A stretch of 64,000 nucleotides of DNA, taken from contig QVOM02000042.1 in the NCBI GenBank assembly GCA_003586115.2, positions 75,656,176 through 75,720,175 of the forward strand, in the 5' to 3' direction. Numbering within the stretch: the first letter of the stretch is position 1; each line of letters opens with the position of its first letter. This document shows positions 12,124-24,880 of the stretch, in pieces. The position numbers and the translations under genes are program-made. Below the pieces are notes generated by a model, which was not told the origin of the DNA, searched no databases, and was given only the letters and a program-made list of their open reading frames with translations. Origin of the DNA: Salvator merianae. Lineage: Eukaryota; Chordata; Lepidosauria; Squamata; Teiidae.

Positions 12124-12345
12124 CCATCTATGGGCTCAACTACACATTTAATCTACATTCAGCCCACCTTTAGAGTGAGAGAACATACCAACAAAGTTGC
12201 AAATAGTTTTTCTTCAGCACTATCTAACCAAGAAAACTCCATCTTCAGGTTATGTAATGTGGAAAGAAAACAGCTGGTTATGCATTCTCTTGCCCTGAAA
12301 GTGGATTGAATGTAGATTAAAACTGAGGTGTAGCCAGGCCATAAG
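12124..12345. mobile_element. Foldback MITE, family I, diverged copy 2
   Basis: Inverted outer blocks TTTAATCTACATTCA and TGAATGTAGATTAAA flank an interior with TAATGTGGAAAGAAAACAGC, as in the element at 9790. The central hairpin is largely lost, so this copy is older. Confidence 0.6.
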
Positions 12346-12749
12346 AAGATACTACAATCAACACTATCAAAATCTGTCTCTCTCCTGTTGAAAGTAATCA
12401 ATCAGGGCAACACAAACTGTCACAATGCTAAAACTAGACCATAATCCTAAATGAAATTTGCCCAGAGAACCTATTTTCCCCACACACCTTCAAACTCAGC
12501 TGCCATTTTGCCCATAGGGGACTTATTAATGCCTGCCTGTTAATTGTCACAGTCTTCTATGGAGAGCTTCTTCAGCAGAGGCCTCATCACTGCCTCCTCT
12601 ATCTCAAATTGCATCACCACCACCCTGCTGTGAAGTATTAACCACTCCACTCTAACTACTGCAGCCATTCCCCTGCCTCCTTTATTGTCAAAAGTTCTAA
12701 GAAAACCAGAGTGGCACACAGGTTCCACAGCATCAGATACTATGGCTAG

Positions 12750-13069
12750 TAGAGATGTGCAAGCATCAGCTCACATTTGCAAATTTGCATCGAATTCAAA
12801 ACACACGTTTTTTGCATTTCCAGAATTCGATACAAATTGAATGAGTCATCCCCTTGTGAAAATGAAGTATTCATTTGAATATTCATGTTTTCGCTGTGGT
12901 TCTGCCCATGAAAAGGGCATTTTTAATGGGTAAAAACATCGTGAAAATCATGAAAATGAATGCCAACCCCCATATTTTCAATGTTGCAATTTGCCAATGA
13001 AGTGAAAATATGGGTTTTCGCTTCAACAATGAAACGAAAACATGAATTTCATTTTTGCACATCGCCCTA
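12750..13069. mobile_element. hAT-type MITE (TAGAGATGTGCA family), degraded
   Basis: Starts TAGAGATGTGCAAGC and ends TTTTTGCACATCGCCCTA, matching the terminal motif of the element at 341-1146. The 8-bp flanks 12742-12749 and 13070-13077 agree at only 5 of 8 positions, consistent with an old insertion. The interior is AT-rich with GAATTCG/TTGCATTT motifs and no ORF of note. Confidence 0.7.
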
Positions 13070-13077
13070 GTTACTAG

Positions 13078-15812
13078 CCAACTTTCATGCAAATAGAGAT
13101 CTTATAATATTAAGAAGTATATGCATTTTAATGATTATCATATATGTTCTGTTTTGGTTTGGTTGAAGCAGAGCAATTTTCTATTGAATCTAAAAGAATA
13201 TGTCTTTAATTTTTGACATAAGGAAGAGGGTGCAATGACTAGAGTTGTTCATTCAAAGAATCAACAAGACAGTTGCTTTCTGGTAATAGTTCAATATCTC
13301 AACTTTCTATCTTGCATTATCCTAAAAATTGATACATTATTTGTATGTCCGTATTGTATACTTCTGTTTTGAGAGATAGGCAATATGTTGGTATTTGTGC
13401 TGCAGAATTCTAAACTTTATTTAAGCTGCCACGGGAACATTAAATACAAATGGAAGAAGTTAAGAATGACTCAGATTCTGCTCTGAAACAGAGGCAAAGA
13501 GACATTTTTAAATTTTACACAGAGGAGTCACATTTGGGAAACATTATGGAACTATGTATTTTGCTCTGCCTAACCAAACTTAAATGAAACAGGACTCTGA
13601 CATCACTTTGCGGCCTCAGACACCATTCACACAGGTATACCAAACTGTAGAGTGTATAAGCCAATGACTCTGATTGTTTTTCCATTACATGGTGAAGATG
13701 CCTTTTCTGGATCAGTTCTCCACTTTTTCTCTGCTGAAGCATGTGGAGGGAGGCCCTACCTAGCACCCTTGTGGGGCAGGAAAAGTGCCTAAGGGAAAGG
13801 AGCCCGACTTGGCACCCTGACATAGCCCAATGCTTACTATGACCTATTAATACAGATTATGGGGTGTGGAGAGGCCATCGAGCCTACATTCAGAGACTGA
13901 GATTGCCTTCAGGTGCAGGTACAGATCTTGTAAGCACAGCCCGACCAGGTGGCATTAGAGGTGGGAAGATGCATTGACTAGACCATGACAGTAGAGGTAC
14001 ATACTCTTAGATGCCTTTGAATGGGTAAGCAGAGCCATGACCAAAGTCTTGCTTTCATACTTTACCAAGGGACTCACTACCCACAGGCTTTAAAATTTGA
14101 ATTTGAATTCAAAATGGATTTAAATAGTTTCCGCTGTGGTAAAATCATATATTTGCTTTTTAAAATCTGCTTTTATAATCATTTTATTGTGACCTGCCCT
14201 GAGACTTTTGGGTATAGGGCAGGCTAGAAAAAAGAATGAATGAATGAATGAATGATTCTGTTTAGTCTACATTTTTTGCAGAGTGCTTTTTTTCTGCATC
14301 CAAAATGGGTCACTTACCTTCATCCATTTCAGTTTCATGTTGTGACTGCAAATGCAGATTTGTAGAGGGTTTTTTGTGAGTGTTCCAGGGCATTTACTTT
14401 TTAAATACTTTTTACTTTTTACATACTTTTTACTTTTTACATGAATGCGTCAACCAATCATGTGGAGTGGCATGATTCCAATTGCTAGCTTTTTGGGAGG
14501 AGAATTTCTTTTACTTTTGTGCAGGTGTGCTCATAGGGACCTGCACTGTTTCAAGGAATACCTGAAAAGAATTTTGCTTTCCTGTGCAAAAGTGCTGATA
14601 AGGATCTATCTCTGTACTGTGTATTTTTTTTTTTCCAGGATTTTTTCTGTGCAGGAGCAAAGCAAAGAGATGAACAGACTGTGTGGACCAATTATTAACA
14701 GCATCAGGGAGAAGTTTAGAATGGGGTGGGCTGGAGGCAGAGCAACACAGTCTGCATTTGGCTTGCAACCTATTTTATGTGTGTTGGGACAACGAACACC
14801 CTAAAAGTGTATTATATCTTTTATGTTTGTTTTCCTCTGATGTGGAATTCAACTGTCATTACTACGGATTTGTTTTGAAGCATGAGGTAACGAGTGTAAC
14901 CAGATCCTAAACTAGTCCAAAAAGTGTTGTATATTTTGTCCCTGTATACTTCCATTAGAATTAAAGCAGTGTAGAACATTATTTGTAAGATTACAGTTCA
15001 ACCCATTGCACAATTTAGGGCTTAGCCAAAGGACATCAGTAGAAATCAATCCTTTGCAGTGGTCCTTCATTCAAATGATTTCTGTAAATTTTAAGACTGC
15101 GTTTTATTGATTAAGTGGAACTGTCAAGAGAAAACTGAACTGTACAAAATGCATTATAAAAAGGATGATTAAGTACAACAAATTTCAGAAATGAAATGTA
15201 GCGTAGCATGTTGACCTGGGTTTAAATTGCATTTTTGGATTGTTTTTGAAAATGTGCACGTAATGTAGAATTGTGCACTAGTTTTTGAGACACCTTCATT
15301 TTACACGGTGATTGGCTGTGCCTCCATGAGCCCAGCGGCAGGTGCTTGGGGACAGGTGGCTTTTCCTAAGTGATCTTCCTGGCTCCAGGTGATACTGTGG
15401 ATCTGCAGCAAAGATGGCTAGCCTGAGGAGCTCTTCTTCTGAGCCGTTCCTAGCACACTCACCTCCAGCTGTCTCAGAGGAGCCTCGGGCACTCTGGCAG
15501 GTATCTGGACATGGAGATGTGCCACCCAGGTGGCTTACAGAGTCATTTGAAAATGTTACTGGGGGCATAGTTACAATCTTAGTGGGAGCATCTGTATATG
15601 GTGAACTGGATTGTGTGAATATAGGATATTTTTAAAAAATTAAAAGCAACATACAAATGTTTTAAATAAATAACACAGTTTTGTACAGCCTGGTTATCCT
15701 CTTGCATGGTCACAAAATGCCTGAAGCAAAGTTAAGCAGTGTAATATGTAGGAAGGCAGATTGAAAAAAATAATTGAGAATCAGGGACAAACTACATGAT
15801 TATGGTGAAGAT
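13078..15812. other. No gene seen; LINE/SINE-type tail and simple repeats
   Basis: About 2.7 kb without a supported gene. A LINE/SINE-like 3' tail lies at about 14185-14255 (TGACCTGCCCTGAGACTTTT, ending in a (GAAT)n run). An AT-rich tandem of CTTTTTACATA-like units lies at 14395-14442. ORFs reach 119 codons without a recognisable domain. Confidence 0.5.
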
Positions 15813-16214
15813 GAGGACACAGAGGGCCTGTTTGCATCTTACGGCCTGGCATTGTATGGGAATGGTATAGTTATACAATACCAGGACTGAAAGGATCAGG
15901 CCTGGAGATGGCTATCCACACTCCAAGGGCTGGCAACAGCCTAAATTGGACCAACAGCACTTGAAGTTCAGATAGCCCAACCATGGCAGGCTGAATCGCC
16001 ATAGCGATTGGGACATGGAGTGCTGCACTGCCCAGTCACAGCATCACACCTGGAAGAGAGTGAGAAAACTGCTGACCGGGAGTGATCCAGCTGCTCCTGG
16101 TCAAGCTGTGGACAATATTTTAGTTGTTCACAGCAAATAATGTCCGGGAGCAGCTGGGGGCACTCCAGGACATGGTGGCAGAGTGTGAAGCATCAAAACG
16201 CTCACTAGCAGGTC
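15813..16214. mobile_element. MITE with GGGCCTGTTTGCA-type ends, family F
   Basis: Left end AGGGCCTGTTTGCATCTTAC and right end GTCAATGTGAATAGGCCCT are imperfect inverted repeats of the terminal type shared with 25748, 26248, 31587 and 52370. The interior includes CCGGGAGTGATCCAGCTGC and its inverted relative GTCCGGGAGCAGCTGG. It encodes no protein. Confidence 0.7.
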
Positions 16215-16225
16215 AATGTGAATAG

Positions 16226-17330
16226 GCCCTCTGAGCAGAATGTCTGCTTGCAATTGGCTGGGATAAGAGTCAATCAGAACAGATAATTAAGTCAATGGTA
16301 CTTGTACTCAAACTTTGGGAGGTGTGGGCACTGAGAAAGCCTGTACTATATTACAGTCTGACTGGAGGAGTTATCTCTTTCCTAAATCTCCAAAAGGATG
16401 GGGAAGCAGACATATTGCTTCTACATTGCAATAAAAGTTGAAAAAAAAAATAATAGTGATGCTATGAATAAAAGCTACAGAGGCTGATCTATTTGTTTAT
16501 GTATTACTTTGCAAGTCAGAAGTGACTGCAAGTCCATATCTCTTCTGAAAAAAAGATTTACCTAGAAGTAATGATCAAGATCCCCTCTTATGCTTTATCT
16601 CTCATTTTCTCACTCTTTATCTTGTAGCAAAAAATCTCACTCCAATCTGCTACACCTCTTTCCTTCTGCCCGCAACCTATGCAGTTGTACACTGAAGTAG
16701 TTAAACTCTGAATTAATTACTTCAAGGAAACAATATACCTTTTTCTTATTGCAGTCTAGCCTTGAGAGATTTGGGGTAAGATCATCTCATGTAATAAAAT
16801 TCTAGGTAAGGAAACAAGGGCTTAAGTAGGATTTAGAAAATACTGTAGTTTTCTTAAAGTGGTTAAACACAAAACAACAAATGAAATACTTGGGTTAGGA
16901 ATACTTGTTTTACAAAGCTTTTGTTATCCCTGAAAGTAACCATACCACAGTTTTAATTAGAATCCTATCTTATGACATTTTTCTGTACATGTAAGCAGAC
17001 TAATTACAAATGGGTGTAGATCTATATAAGATTTGGCCACAGTCCTACACACAAACAGTTGTGGAGAAGGATGCCAATGTACACATTTGCTACATTTTTT
17101 GTAGTACACTAGCAGTACTCCTCTATATGATTGTTCGAAAGTAAACACCACCAAATTCAATGTGATCCTATGCAGAAATGTTTAGACTGCTTATTTCCAT
17201 TATCTTCAGGCTAAAATTGGATGTGACAATGGAACTCCATGTTTAATTATCTTGATGCATTTGTCCATAGTTAAAAGGAACAATGAGCGAATAGAGTCAT
17301 CTTAGTTCTGTTGGCTCAGGAGTGGAACAA
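16226..17330. other. No gene seen
   Basis: AT-rich, stop-rich in all frames. No motif or repeat was recognised. Confidence 0.5.
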
Positions 17331-17344
17331 GTTTTCTGGCAATG

Positions 17345-17580
17345 ATGCCAGGTTTCCTGTAATAGCCGTTGCTAACCTCTGCCAGCTCCTTGCATTATTG
17401 TTCCTATTCCAAATACCCGGATGTTAGCCAAAACACAACGGGAAGTGGGCAAGTGCAGAGGTAAGAGCCTGGGATCATCTCCTGCTGTCTGGCAGGGACA
17501 GTGAGAGGCATTTGCATAGAGATCCACAATTGCTTCCTGCTGCCTGGAGGCAAAATCTTGTGTTTTGCAAGTAATAAAAA
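17345..17580. mobile_element. MITE, family C-like fragment
   Basis: The block GATGCCAGGTTTCCTGTAAT and the following CTGTCTGGCAGGGACAGTGA match the order seen at 28080-28400, 20150-20590 and 38200-38400. The fragment is diverged and its ends are unclear. Confidence 0.55.
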
Positions 17581-17691
17581 GCACAGACTTCTTAATGGAC
17601 AGATCATTTTGCTATCATCTTTCTTTCCTTTCTCTGTTATTCTCTGTTATTAGTCAGTTTGGCCTTTCTGTCCATATCCCAACTCATCATT

Positions 17692-17765
17692 TCATTTATT
17701 TGTCTTCCACCTTTCCAAGTCAAAGTGGTTTACAACCAGGGAACACATTATGGTTAGAATATGCA
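17692..17765 (-). repeat. LINE/SINE 3'-tail-like fragment
   Basis: TTTATTTGTCTTCCACCTTT, then AAGTGGTTTACAACC, matches in reverse the common squamate pattern of a tail that ends in a TATAAATAAA-like run. A similar reversed tail sits at 23735-23832. Confidence 0.5.
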
Positions 17766-18039
17766 TTATACCTTAGATATCAATAAACATCGCACACAAG
17801 AAAAATGTTTGAATAATACAGAGGGTGCGGAAATAACTATTTCTTCTCTGCAAAACATGAGGCAGCGCAGTCAGGAGCCAAAGAGCCTCAGCAGCATCAT
17901 ATTAGAGGGGAAAGCAGAATTCAGATGGAACACCAACAGGAGAAACGAGGAGTTGAAAGAGCAAACAGATGGTCTCTCCTGGCAAACTTGGCAAGAACCC
18001 TCCTTGTGTGCTGAACTCATCACCAGATGGTAGGTTCTT

Positions 18040-18470
18040 CTCCTATATCTATGGCTGGCTCCATATGCCTGCCATAGCAGCAAGTGATATTCCAGAGAAA
18101 AGCCCCTCCGGAATGATCATTTACAGATCAGACACCATGGGTGTTTGCACTGTCTGTGAACATTTTAGTGATGCACACATCCCAGGTATTTCACCAGCAT
18201 GAAATACCTGGATGTGCATGTCACCACCACTGTCCATGCATGGCAATCTTTTTCAGCTCCCCACACATGCACAGTGGCTAGAGCAACAATGGTGGCTCTA
18301 GGTAGAAGGTAAGTAGTAGTACTATTTCAGTGTTCCCGTGATAGGCCTATCATGCATTTCAGGGGGCATATAGCAGAATTATGGTGGAGTTGACACAGAT
18401 ACATGTGGCAATCCCACCATAGCACAGCCGTAATGGTGCTTTATTTCACATGTCTGAATGAGGCCTTTAT
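18040..18470. mobile_element. MITE, family D, copy 2 (inverted relative to copy 1)
   Basis: Reads as the reverse complement of the block order at 5338-5700: CAAGTGATATTCC first, then the GGTATTTCA/GAAATACC hairpin, then GGCAATCCCACCATAG near the end. It is diverged, with small indels. Confidence 0.75.
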
Positions 18471-18733
18471 TAGCTCTCCTTTACTGTTAACTCACATAGC
18501 CCATTAGACTCCAGTTCATCTTCCATTACTATAGGCTAAACTGACCAAGTATAAGAGATTATAGTCCACAGCATACAACACTGATAGTGGAGGAAGGTTG
18601 ATCTAAGTATTCCCAATGTCATAGCAGTTCAGACATGCTGTTGTGGATCATCCAGGACTCAGACTTAAGAGAATAAAAAATTAATGCATATGGGGGCTCA
18701 TTTATATGAACACAGTTTTTATTTATTTGTTAG

Positions 18734-19682
18734 CATGGAATCAGAAGAATTAAATTGGATAGATGTAACCAGGGAGGAGGTTCTTGCATATCTTAATAAA
18801 CTAAATGTTAACAAATCACCAGGACCAGATGGCATTCATCTAAGGATTGTTAAAGAACACAAGTGTGAAATTGCTGATCTTCTAGCCAAAATATATGTTT
18901 CCCTAAAATCAGGCTCTGTGCCTGAAGACAATGCCTGAAGACTGTAAATGCAACAACACATGAATAAAGGGGATCCAGTTGAGATTGTCTGTCTGGACTT
19001 TCAGAAGGCTTTTGACAAAGTCCTCATCAAAGGCTCCTGAATAAACTCATCAGTCACAGAATAAGAGGACAGGTACTGTCCTGGATTGGTAACTGACTAA
19101 AGGATAGAAAACAGAGAAAAGCAATAAATGGACAATTCTTGGAGTAGAGGGATATAAAAAGTGGGTTCAATATTGGGACCTGTGCTTTTTAATTTATCCG
19201 TAAATGATCTAGAAATAGGGGTAAGCAGTGGGATAACAAAGTTTGCTGATGACACTAGATTATTCAGGGGTGTAAAAAAAAAAAAAAGATTCTGAAGAGC
19301 TCCAAAGGGATGTCTTGACATTCGGGGAATGGACAGCAAAGTGGCAAGTGCTCTTCAATCTTAGTAAGTACAAAGTAATGCATTTTGAAACAAAGAACAC
19401 CTATAAAATGATGACTGCTGAGCTTTCTGTGAGACCAGGAAAGGGATCTTAGAGTTCTGGTGGACAACTCAAGAACTTATTCCTAGGTATTGCTTCCAGG
19501 TTGGAGAGACAGGCAAGATGCCTCTGAAGGCCATTTGCAGGGAGTTGAGAGCAGGTGAAGGTTTTGCCTTTGTCTCCTGCTTGAGAATGCCTAAGAGCAA
19601 TTGGTGGGCTATTGTGTGAGATGGGATGCTAGACTAGATGGACTGTGGCCCAATCCAGCAGGACTTCTCATCTGTTCTTATG
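18734..19682 (+). mobile_element. CR1-type LINE fragment, RT pieces plus 3' end
   Basis: A non-LTR retrotransposon relic. The first open stretch (18684-18938) contains the CR1 RT motif NKSPGPDGIH followed by a short EIADLL/VPED block. After a deletion, a second RT block (VCLDFQKAFDKV) appears at about 18970-19020. The 3' part (about 19470-19682) is the typical CR1 3' end in squamates: GCTAGACTAGATGGACTG, then a GTTCTTATG terminus. Almost the same 3' end is found in reverse at 47274-47480. Stops and frameshifts throughout show it is dead. Confidence 0.85.
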
Positions 19683-20149
19683 TATGACAATGTGAAGAGT
19701 CTGGGCATGAAAGTATGACAATTCTGAGTTGCTTGGGCATCAGAATTTCCCTCTTGACCTCACCAATGTTATCCAAGGCATGTAAACATAATATTTGGCA
19801 TTAGATTGGCTGCAGGAGTTGTTGGAGAGATGACCTGTGGTCCATCCAACTGCAGATATTCTGTCAGGGTTTACTCCTGTAGTCTTTGCCTTCCCCAAGG
19901 CACTTGCAAGGCACTGATACTATTTTACTCATAGCTGGAAAGACCCCTGGCAAAACAGGGATTTGAACAAAGAAACACAGAGATTTTAGCCTAGTGCTTT
20001 TAACCACTGAGAGCCTTTTTTGCACAAAACTGTGCAAATTTATGGAAGGTTCTTACCTAGCAATGTGAATGATGTGTGCACATCCCACAATTTATTTTGA
20101 ATGCTGTGTGCATTCAGAGAAGAAAACTGAATGTGAACTATCAGGCTGC
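19683..20149. other. No gene seen
   Basis: Unique-looking non-coding sequence between the CR1 tail and a family C element. Confidence 0.5.
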
Positions 20150-20592
20150 CTCCAGAGAGTGAGAGTAAAATGCAGGATCTTGTTTAGATTCTGCAATTGA
20201 CTCTCACTGTCCCTGCCAGATGGCAGAGTGAAACTGCAGGGCAAGCCTGGGCCCTTTCCTTGTCTGGAACTTGTTCCCACATGAAATACCCAGCAGTGCA
20301 CAAGCATCTCCCCCATGCTTATGCAATAGGTATTTTCAGCTGGGGTTTGTCCCCATGTTTGCACAGTGAATATTTTACTCAAGAAAAAAAATGGGAGCAA
20401 GCACCAGTCAAAGTAACGAATACCACAATGTGAAAAAAACTAGGTTCTGTGTTCTTTTTCCTGCAATAGCAATATTCGGAATTTCACCTCTGTATCCCAG
20501 GACTATGTTTGGATTGCCAGAGATACATGGGGCAATCCCAATACAGTATCAGGATAATCCTAGGTTTTAGACCCTGTCTGGATACAGCCTAA
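20150..20592. mobile_element. MITE, family C, long copy
   Basis: Contains CTCACTGTCCCTGCCAGATG at the left, TTTTTCCTGCAATAGCAATA in the middle, ACATGGGGCAATCCCAATA, and the terminal CCTGTCTGGATACAGCC. The block order is shared with 27935-28400 and 38035-38420 (inverted). It is non-coding. Confidence 0.65.
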
Positions 20593-23209
20593 GCCAACTC
20601 CTCTAGTTTCAGAAAGTCACCTAAACAGCATCTTGAGCCAAAGTATATCAGACATAGACTGAGAAATACAGGGCACAGATAAAAATACAGGGCACAGAGT
20701 TTAATTAGAAGTTTTCACTGCTGCTGCTGAGAAAACTTGTGTATCACAGTAGTTTCCAGAGTGCTTTCAGTAAATCATGATTCCACTCAAACCATAAACG
20801 CAGTGAAGCATGTTTCATTGGGTGAGAATCATCAACATTTTTTATTTTAAAAAAATATGTTTCTAGCTCTAATTCTTTAAACATGGGCTTGCAAATATAT
20901 GAACTCTACCTGAAGAAATCAGGAAGTCCAGAAATGGATGCATAAGATTGTCATTGGTTAGGTGATATTTCATTGCCTCAGTGCCTGGCAAAATTGTTTG
21001 CCTCCTTCCATTCCTACTAAAGGTTGAACAAACTTTGCAAAATACATTTATGAAATTGTATGAATATACTTAATTCACAAAAAACTGACAGAAATCCAAC
21101 TTTTCTTGGCATAAAATTACGGTTGCCTGAGTACGTCTTTCACACACAATATGTAGCCTGCATATGAGTAATTAATTTAGAAAAGCTTGCCTTTTTACCC
21201 AGGGGAGGGGGAAGAGGGTTAATTTCATGCAGCTGCCTCCAGTTTGAGTACTGGAAAATCCCCCAAATGTACTCCTGCCAGTTAGTCTGTCTGTATTGGA
21301 GACCATGACACGGCTTAGGTTTAATGCTGACACATTCTTCCTGTGTTGGCACAAAACAAACTTCCAGACATTTCTAAAAATGGCCTGCAGGCAGAACTAC
21401 TGTAACCCAAAACATAGGGAGGCTATTTCAGATCCTCACAGGATATGACGGGAAGACCTCTATAAATGACAAATGATACTCTCTCAAGTGAAGTTTGTTT
21501 CATTTCCATTTTTTTAAAAAAAAATTAAAATAAAACAAAACAGGTTGAGGTACAGAAATGCAATAAAGGAAGGAACAGTCAAATTATGTGAAGGTGCAGG
21601 TAGGATTAATGAAGATTACAGTTCCTTCTGGTAACCATACAACATTAATTTGCTGGCAGGCACTAGGATATAGTCTTTTTTTCAAGGATGACTATTCAGT
21701 CATCACTAATCCCTCATTCTTCTGCATGGATGACCAATGCAGACCATATGGCTTCAAACCAAGCCAGGGTTTTTTTTTTCTTTCCCCTCTTCAGTTTTGC
21801 TAATCATTCAACCTAATGAAGATTTCTAGAGACTTAAAAACATGACGTGTTGGTTGGTCCTCATAAAACAAATGCATTGCTCTAATGCACTGTTGCCACC
21901 CCGTGCTAAAGTGTACAAGCAAGGTGATTCTGCGACAAATGACTAAAGGAAAGGTGCACCCAGAAGAAGAAGTAATTCTGTAATAACTTTTTCCTAATTC
22001 TAAAGCAAGGCAAGTTTTAATCAGGACATAAAAAATAGACTTCTTGATAACCTAAAACAATTTGTCACGGAACTGCAGGGAGACAAGGCAACTCCAGACT
22101 TTGAATGCATCTACACAGTAACTTTAGACCACCTCCTGGGATTCCAGTGGATTGGGTGGACAAATGCATCCACTTCCTTTTGGTTTTGGAGGTTCTCCAG
22201 CTTACAGCAGAAGCAACCCATTGGTAAACCAGGAGAAAGTATTCCCTGGTTGCACCCCCTGGTGATTGCCTCTGCTCCCTTGCCCTCCCATGTGTGGATG
22301 TGTGGATGAGGAAGAAGGTGACTCAAAGGCCCGAATTCCAGCTGAATTGCATGTAGAAACTTGGAACAGCAGCATGTTTCTAGGCGCATTTCTGGTTCCC
22401 ATGCTTCATTCTGGCAGGGATGTTTGCTGCTGACGGTGACATATCTGCCCACATAAACATTCCCCTTAATGCAATGGGGCCTGGGCCTTGTGGCTGAGGC
22501 TTGGCCACCCCTGCAACAGCTTTTGCATCTCCCACATCATCCAGATGATGCTTTCCTTTGAAATGGATCCTGGGTCTGAAATGGAACAAACTAAGACCAA
22601 ATTTAATTAAATCATATTCCTGTCCATTCATGGATAACTGAATCTTCTGTCAATACTAAGAAACACTGAAATGCCCAACATTGTTCACAGAATGGCTTTG
22701 AAATGCACTGTGTGGGGTTGCTGAGATAGAAAGCCTTCATGATTTTCTGAAGAGGTTCAAGTGATTGTACAGATAAGATGACAACTCAAGCATAGATGGT
22801 GGCCTTGTATAGGTTTTAGTATATTATTTATCACAGAGTGATGGTGGAAGTGAAAAATGTTTACTTCATCACCACTTACTTGCCCTTAGTAAAACCACAT
22901 GATGCAGCTTCCATGGCTGGTAAAGATACTGGTTGGTATGAATCTGATGGTAATACAAGGGAACTCCACAGTTGGTCTGTCATCCATTTTCTAGACAAAA
23001 TGGCTAGCACTCATTTTGAATTTGACATCATCTCTGAGGCTGGGCATGAAGAGAAATTCAAACCACCCTTTAGCCAAAAGTTATGGGATCACTTTCAGTC
23101 ATTGTGGCCGAGCACAATCCAAGAAGTCTTGAAGGGGTGTGGTGAATGCCTCAGTGTTGGAAATCAAAGATATAGCTGCGTTAGTGTGGCTAAGTAAGCA
23201 AATGGGGTC
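20593..23209. other. No gene seen
   Basis: About 2.6 kb without a supported gene. ORFs of 113 and 119 codons (22111-22452 minus, 22838-23197 plus) lack known motifs. The second could be diverged LINE sequence because an L2 relic follows, but I cannot show this. Confidence 0.45.
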
Positions 23210-23336
23210 TAGTAGCACCTTAGAGACTAACAGAAAGAAGAAAGCATCTGATGAAGCAACTTTAATCTGCAAAAGCTCATACTACCCACTTCCTTCTCTC
23301 TTTTAGTCTCTACGGTGCTATTAGACCCCCTTGCTC
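23210..23336. mobile_element. Palindromic MITE ending TCTAGTAGCACCTTAGAGAC
   Basis: The left end GGGGTCTAGTAGCACC...GAGACTAA is inverted at the right as TTAGTCTCTACGGTGCTATT...GACCCC. The centre holds ATCTGATGAAG and AAAGCTCATACTACC. A second, interrupted copy lies at about 52283-52850. Similar sequences are widespread in amniote genomes, so this is an established type of dispersed repeat. Confidence 0.8.
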
Positions 23337-23349
23337 AGTGTTAAAAAGT

Positions 23350-24420
23350 ATATCCACTGCTTTGGAAGGTATGGCAGTGTGTGCTTTCCTGAAGAGACTC
23401 TTCTTGACCCTGAACTTTTAGAGATACTGTCTAAATTGTTCTATGAGTGAGAGGATAGTGGACAACCAAGTACAATAGGTACTGGATGAAGCCATTTTTG
23501 GGGAGCGATCCCTGTCTAAGAGTTAGGAACTAGAGGCAATGTATGGTAGCTGTTCCATTCAAACTTGCAAACTTTTCTAGAAATTAGTACATGGAACATT
23601 TGCTTATCCCTTCATGGAATCAGGTCCATCTTGTTCCATACGCTGTTTAGCATTTGTATAAAATTCCTAAAGAATTCATCTGGAGATCTGCAATATACTG
23701 TCACCACTATGTAGATGACACCCAATTTTGTTCATTTATTTAGTTATTTGTATTTTTATCCTGCCTTATACCCAAAGGTCTCAGGGCTGGTTACAACAAT
23801 AAAAAAAACAGAACATAAAAGGCACACAATAAAGCTGTAGCCTGAAAGACATACAAATTGTATGTCTCCATTCTATCAGAAATGGGAGAAATACTACAGG
23901 TACTGAACTGGTTTTCAAGCTGTAATGCACTGAATGAGGGTCAGTATATTGAGATTGATCCTACACTTCAAGAAGTCAGATCCCAGGTTCTTAAGTTACT
24001 TCAACAACCTACATTGTATGCTTGCACTTCCCCTAGAAGAGCAGGCACACAACCTGGATATTTTATATTCCCTTATATTAAGTTGCTCCTGGAGGCCCAG
24101 GTGAAATGAATAGCTAAGGATATATATGACTCACTGATGAGCACCTCTGCCCATTCTTAAACAAGGCTAGCCATAACTCTGTAGTTCATGCTCTCATTCA
24201 AACTACTGCATTGGAACTACTTATGGGGCTGCCTTTGAATACTCTCTGGGAACTGCAGCTGGTGCAGAATATGGTTGTTCCATAGCCGTATGGGAATATA
24301 TTTGACTATTTCTTCAAACAGTATACTGGCTGACAGTGCACAGTTTGGTCCAACTGAAGGTTCTTGGACTAACAAACAAAACCCTAAGCAGTTTGTGACC
24401 TAGATATATACATGACTGTT
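23350..24420 (+). pseudogene. Highly degraded L2 LINE reverse-transcriptase relic
   Basis: Scattered, frame-broken similarity to the L2 element at 44.0-47.27 kb: an LKRLFLTL-like block at about 23390, an LFSICIKFL-like block followed by a degenerate YxDDTQ region at about 23640-23720, and later LELLMGLPL...LQLVQN at about 24210-24270, which parallels DYCSTLYVELPL...LELVQN in the better copy. A reversed LINE/SINE tail (23735-23832) interrupts it. It is old and non-functional. The assignment rests on motif order, not on an alignment. Confidence 0.6.
23735..23832 (-). repeat. LINE/SINE 3'-tail-like insertion
   Basis: TTTATTTAGTTATTTGTATT, then ATCCTGCCTTATACCCAAAG and GGGCTGGTTACAAC, is the reverse of the tail type seen at 14185 and 41945. 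It interrupts the L2 relic. Confidence 0.6.
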
Positions 24421-24791
24421 GTTGCTAGTATTTGACATATTGAATTTTAAGACTGACAGCAAAGGTTTTTCAAGTAAAGCCTGTGAACTCGTAATTAATG
24501 CCTTTGTTGTGGAGGCATGTTCATGAAAGAGTTCTTGGCTGATGGAAACAGAAATGCCCTTGTCACAGCAGTGCATGTTGCCATGCTGCCATGCTACCAA
24601 ATCTTATGCCGTCTTGATTCAAAAGATTACTTTAAAAATACATTATTTACATTTTTTAATCACTTCAGTATACTGCCACTATCCAAATTAATTACATTTA
24701 GGTACGTCTTCTGTTCAAACTTGTTACAGTGGCCTAATGCAACACAGTATGTCTATAATGGATAGCTGTGACCCTTTGCTTCTTTTGGGTG

Positions 24792-24880
24792 GGGCCAGCT
24801 GTAGTGTATATCAGCATGTGGATGGCAGATCTCTTTTCCAAGATATAGACTGCAATAAGACCCAGTGCAGAAAGGCCCTT
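24792..24880. mobile_element. Palindromic MITE, family B, 5'-truncated copy 3
   Basis: Only the right half is present: TATCAGCATGTGGATGGCAG, TTTTCCAAGATATA, and the end CCAGTGCAGAAAGGCCCTT, which matches 3112-3292 and 5720-5842. Confidence 0.7.

Noticed and set aside
15414..15635. Serine-rich 73-codon ORF resembling an exon
   Set aside because: No splice sites or homologous domain could be supported, and an overlapping ORF of similar size exists on the other strand.
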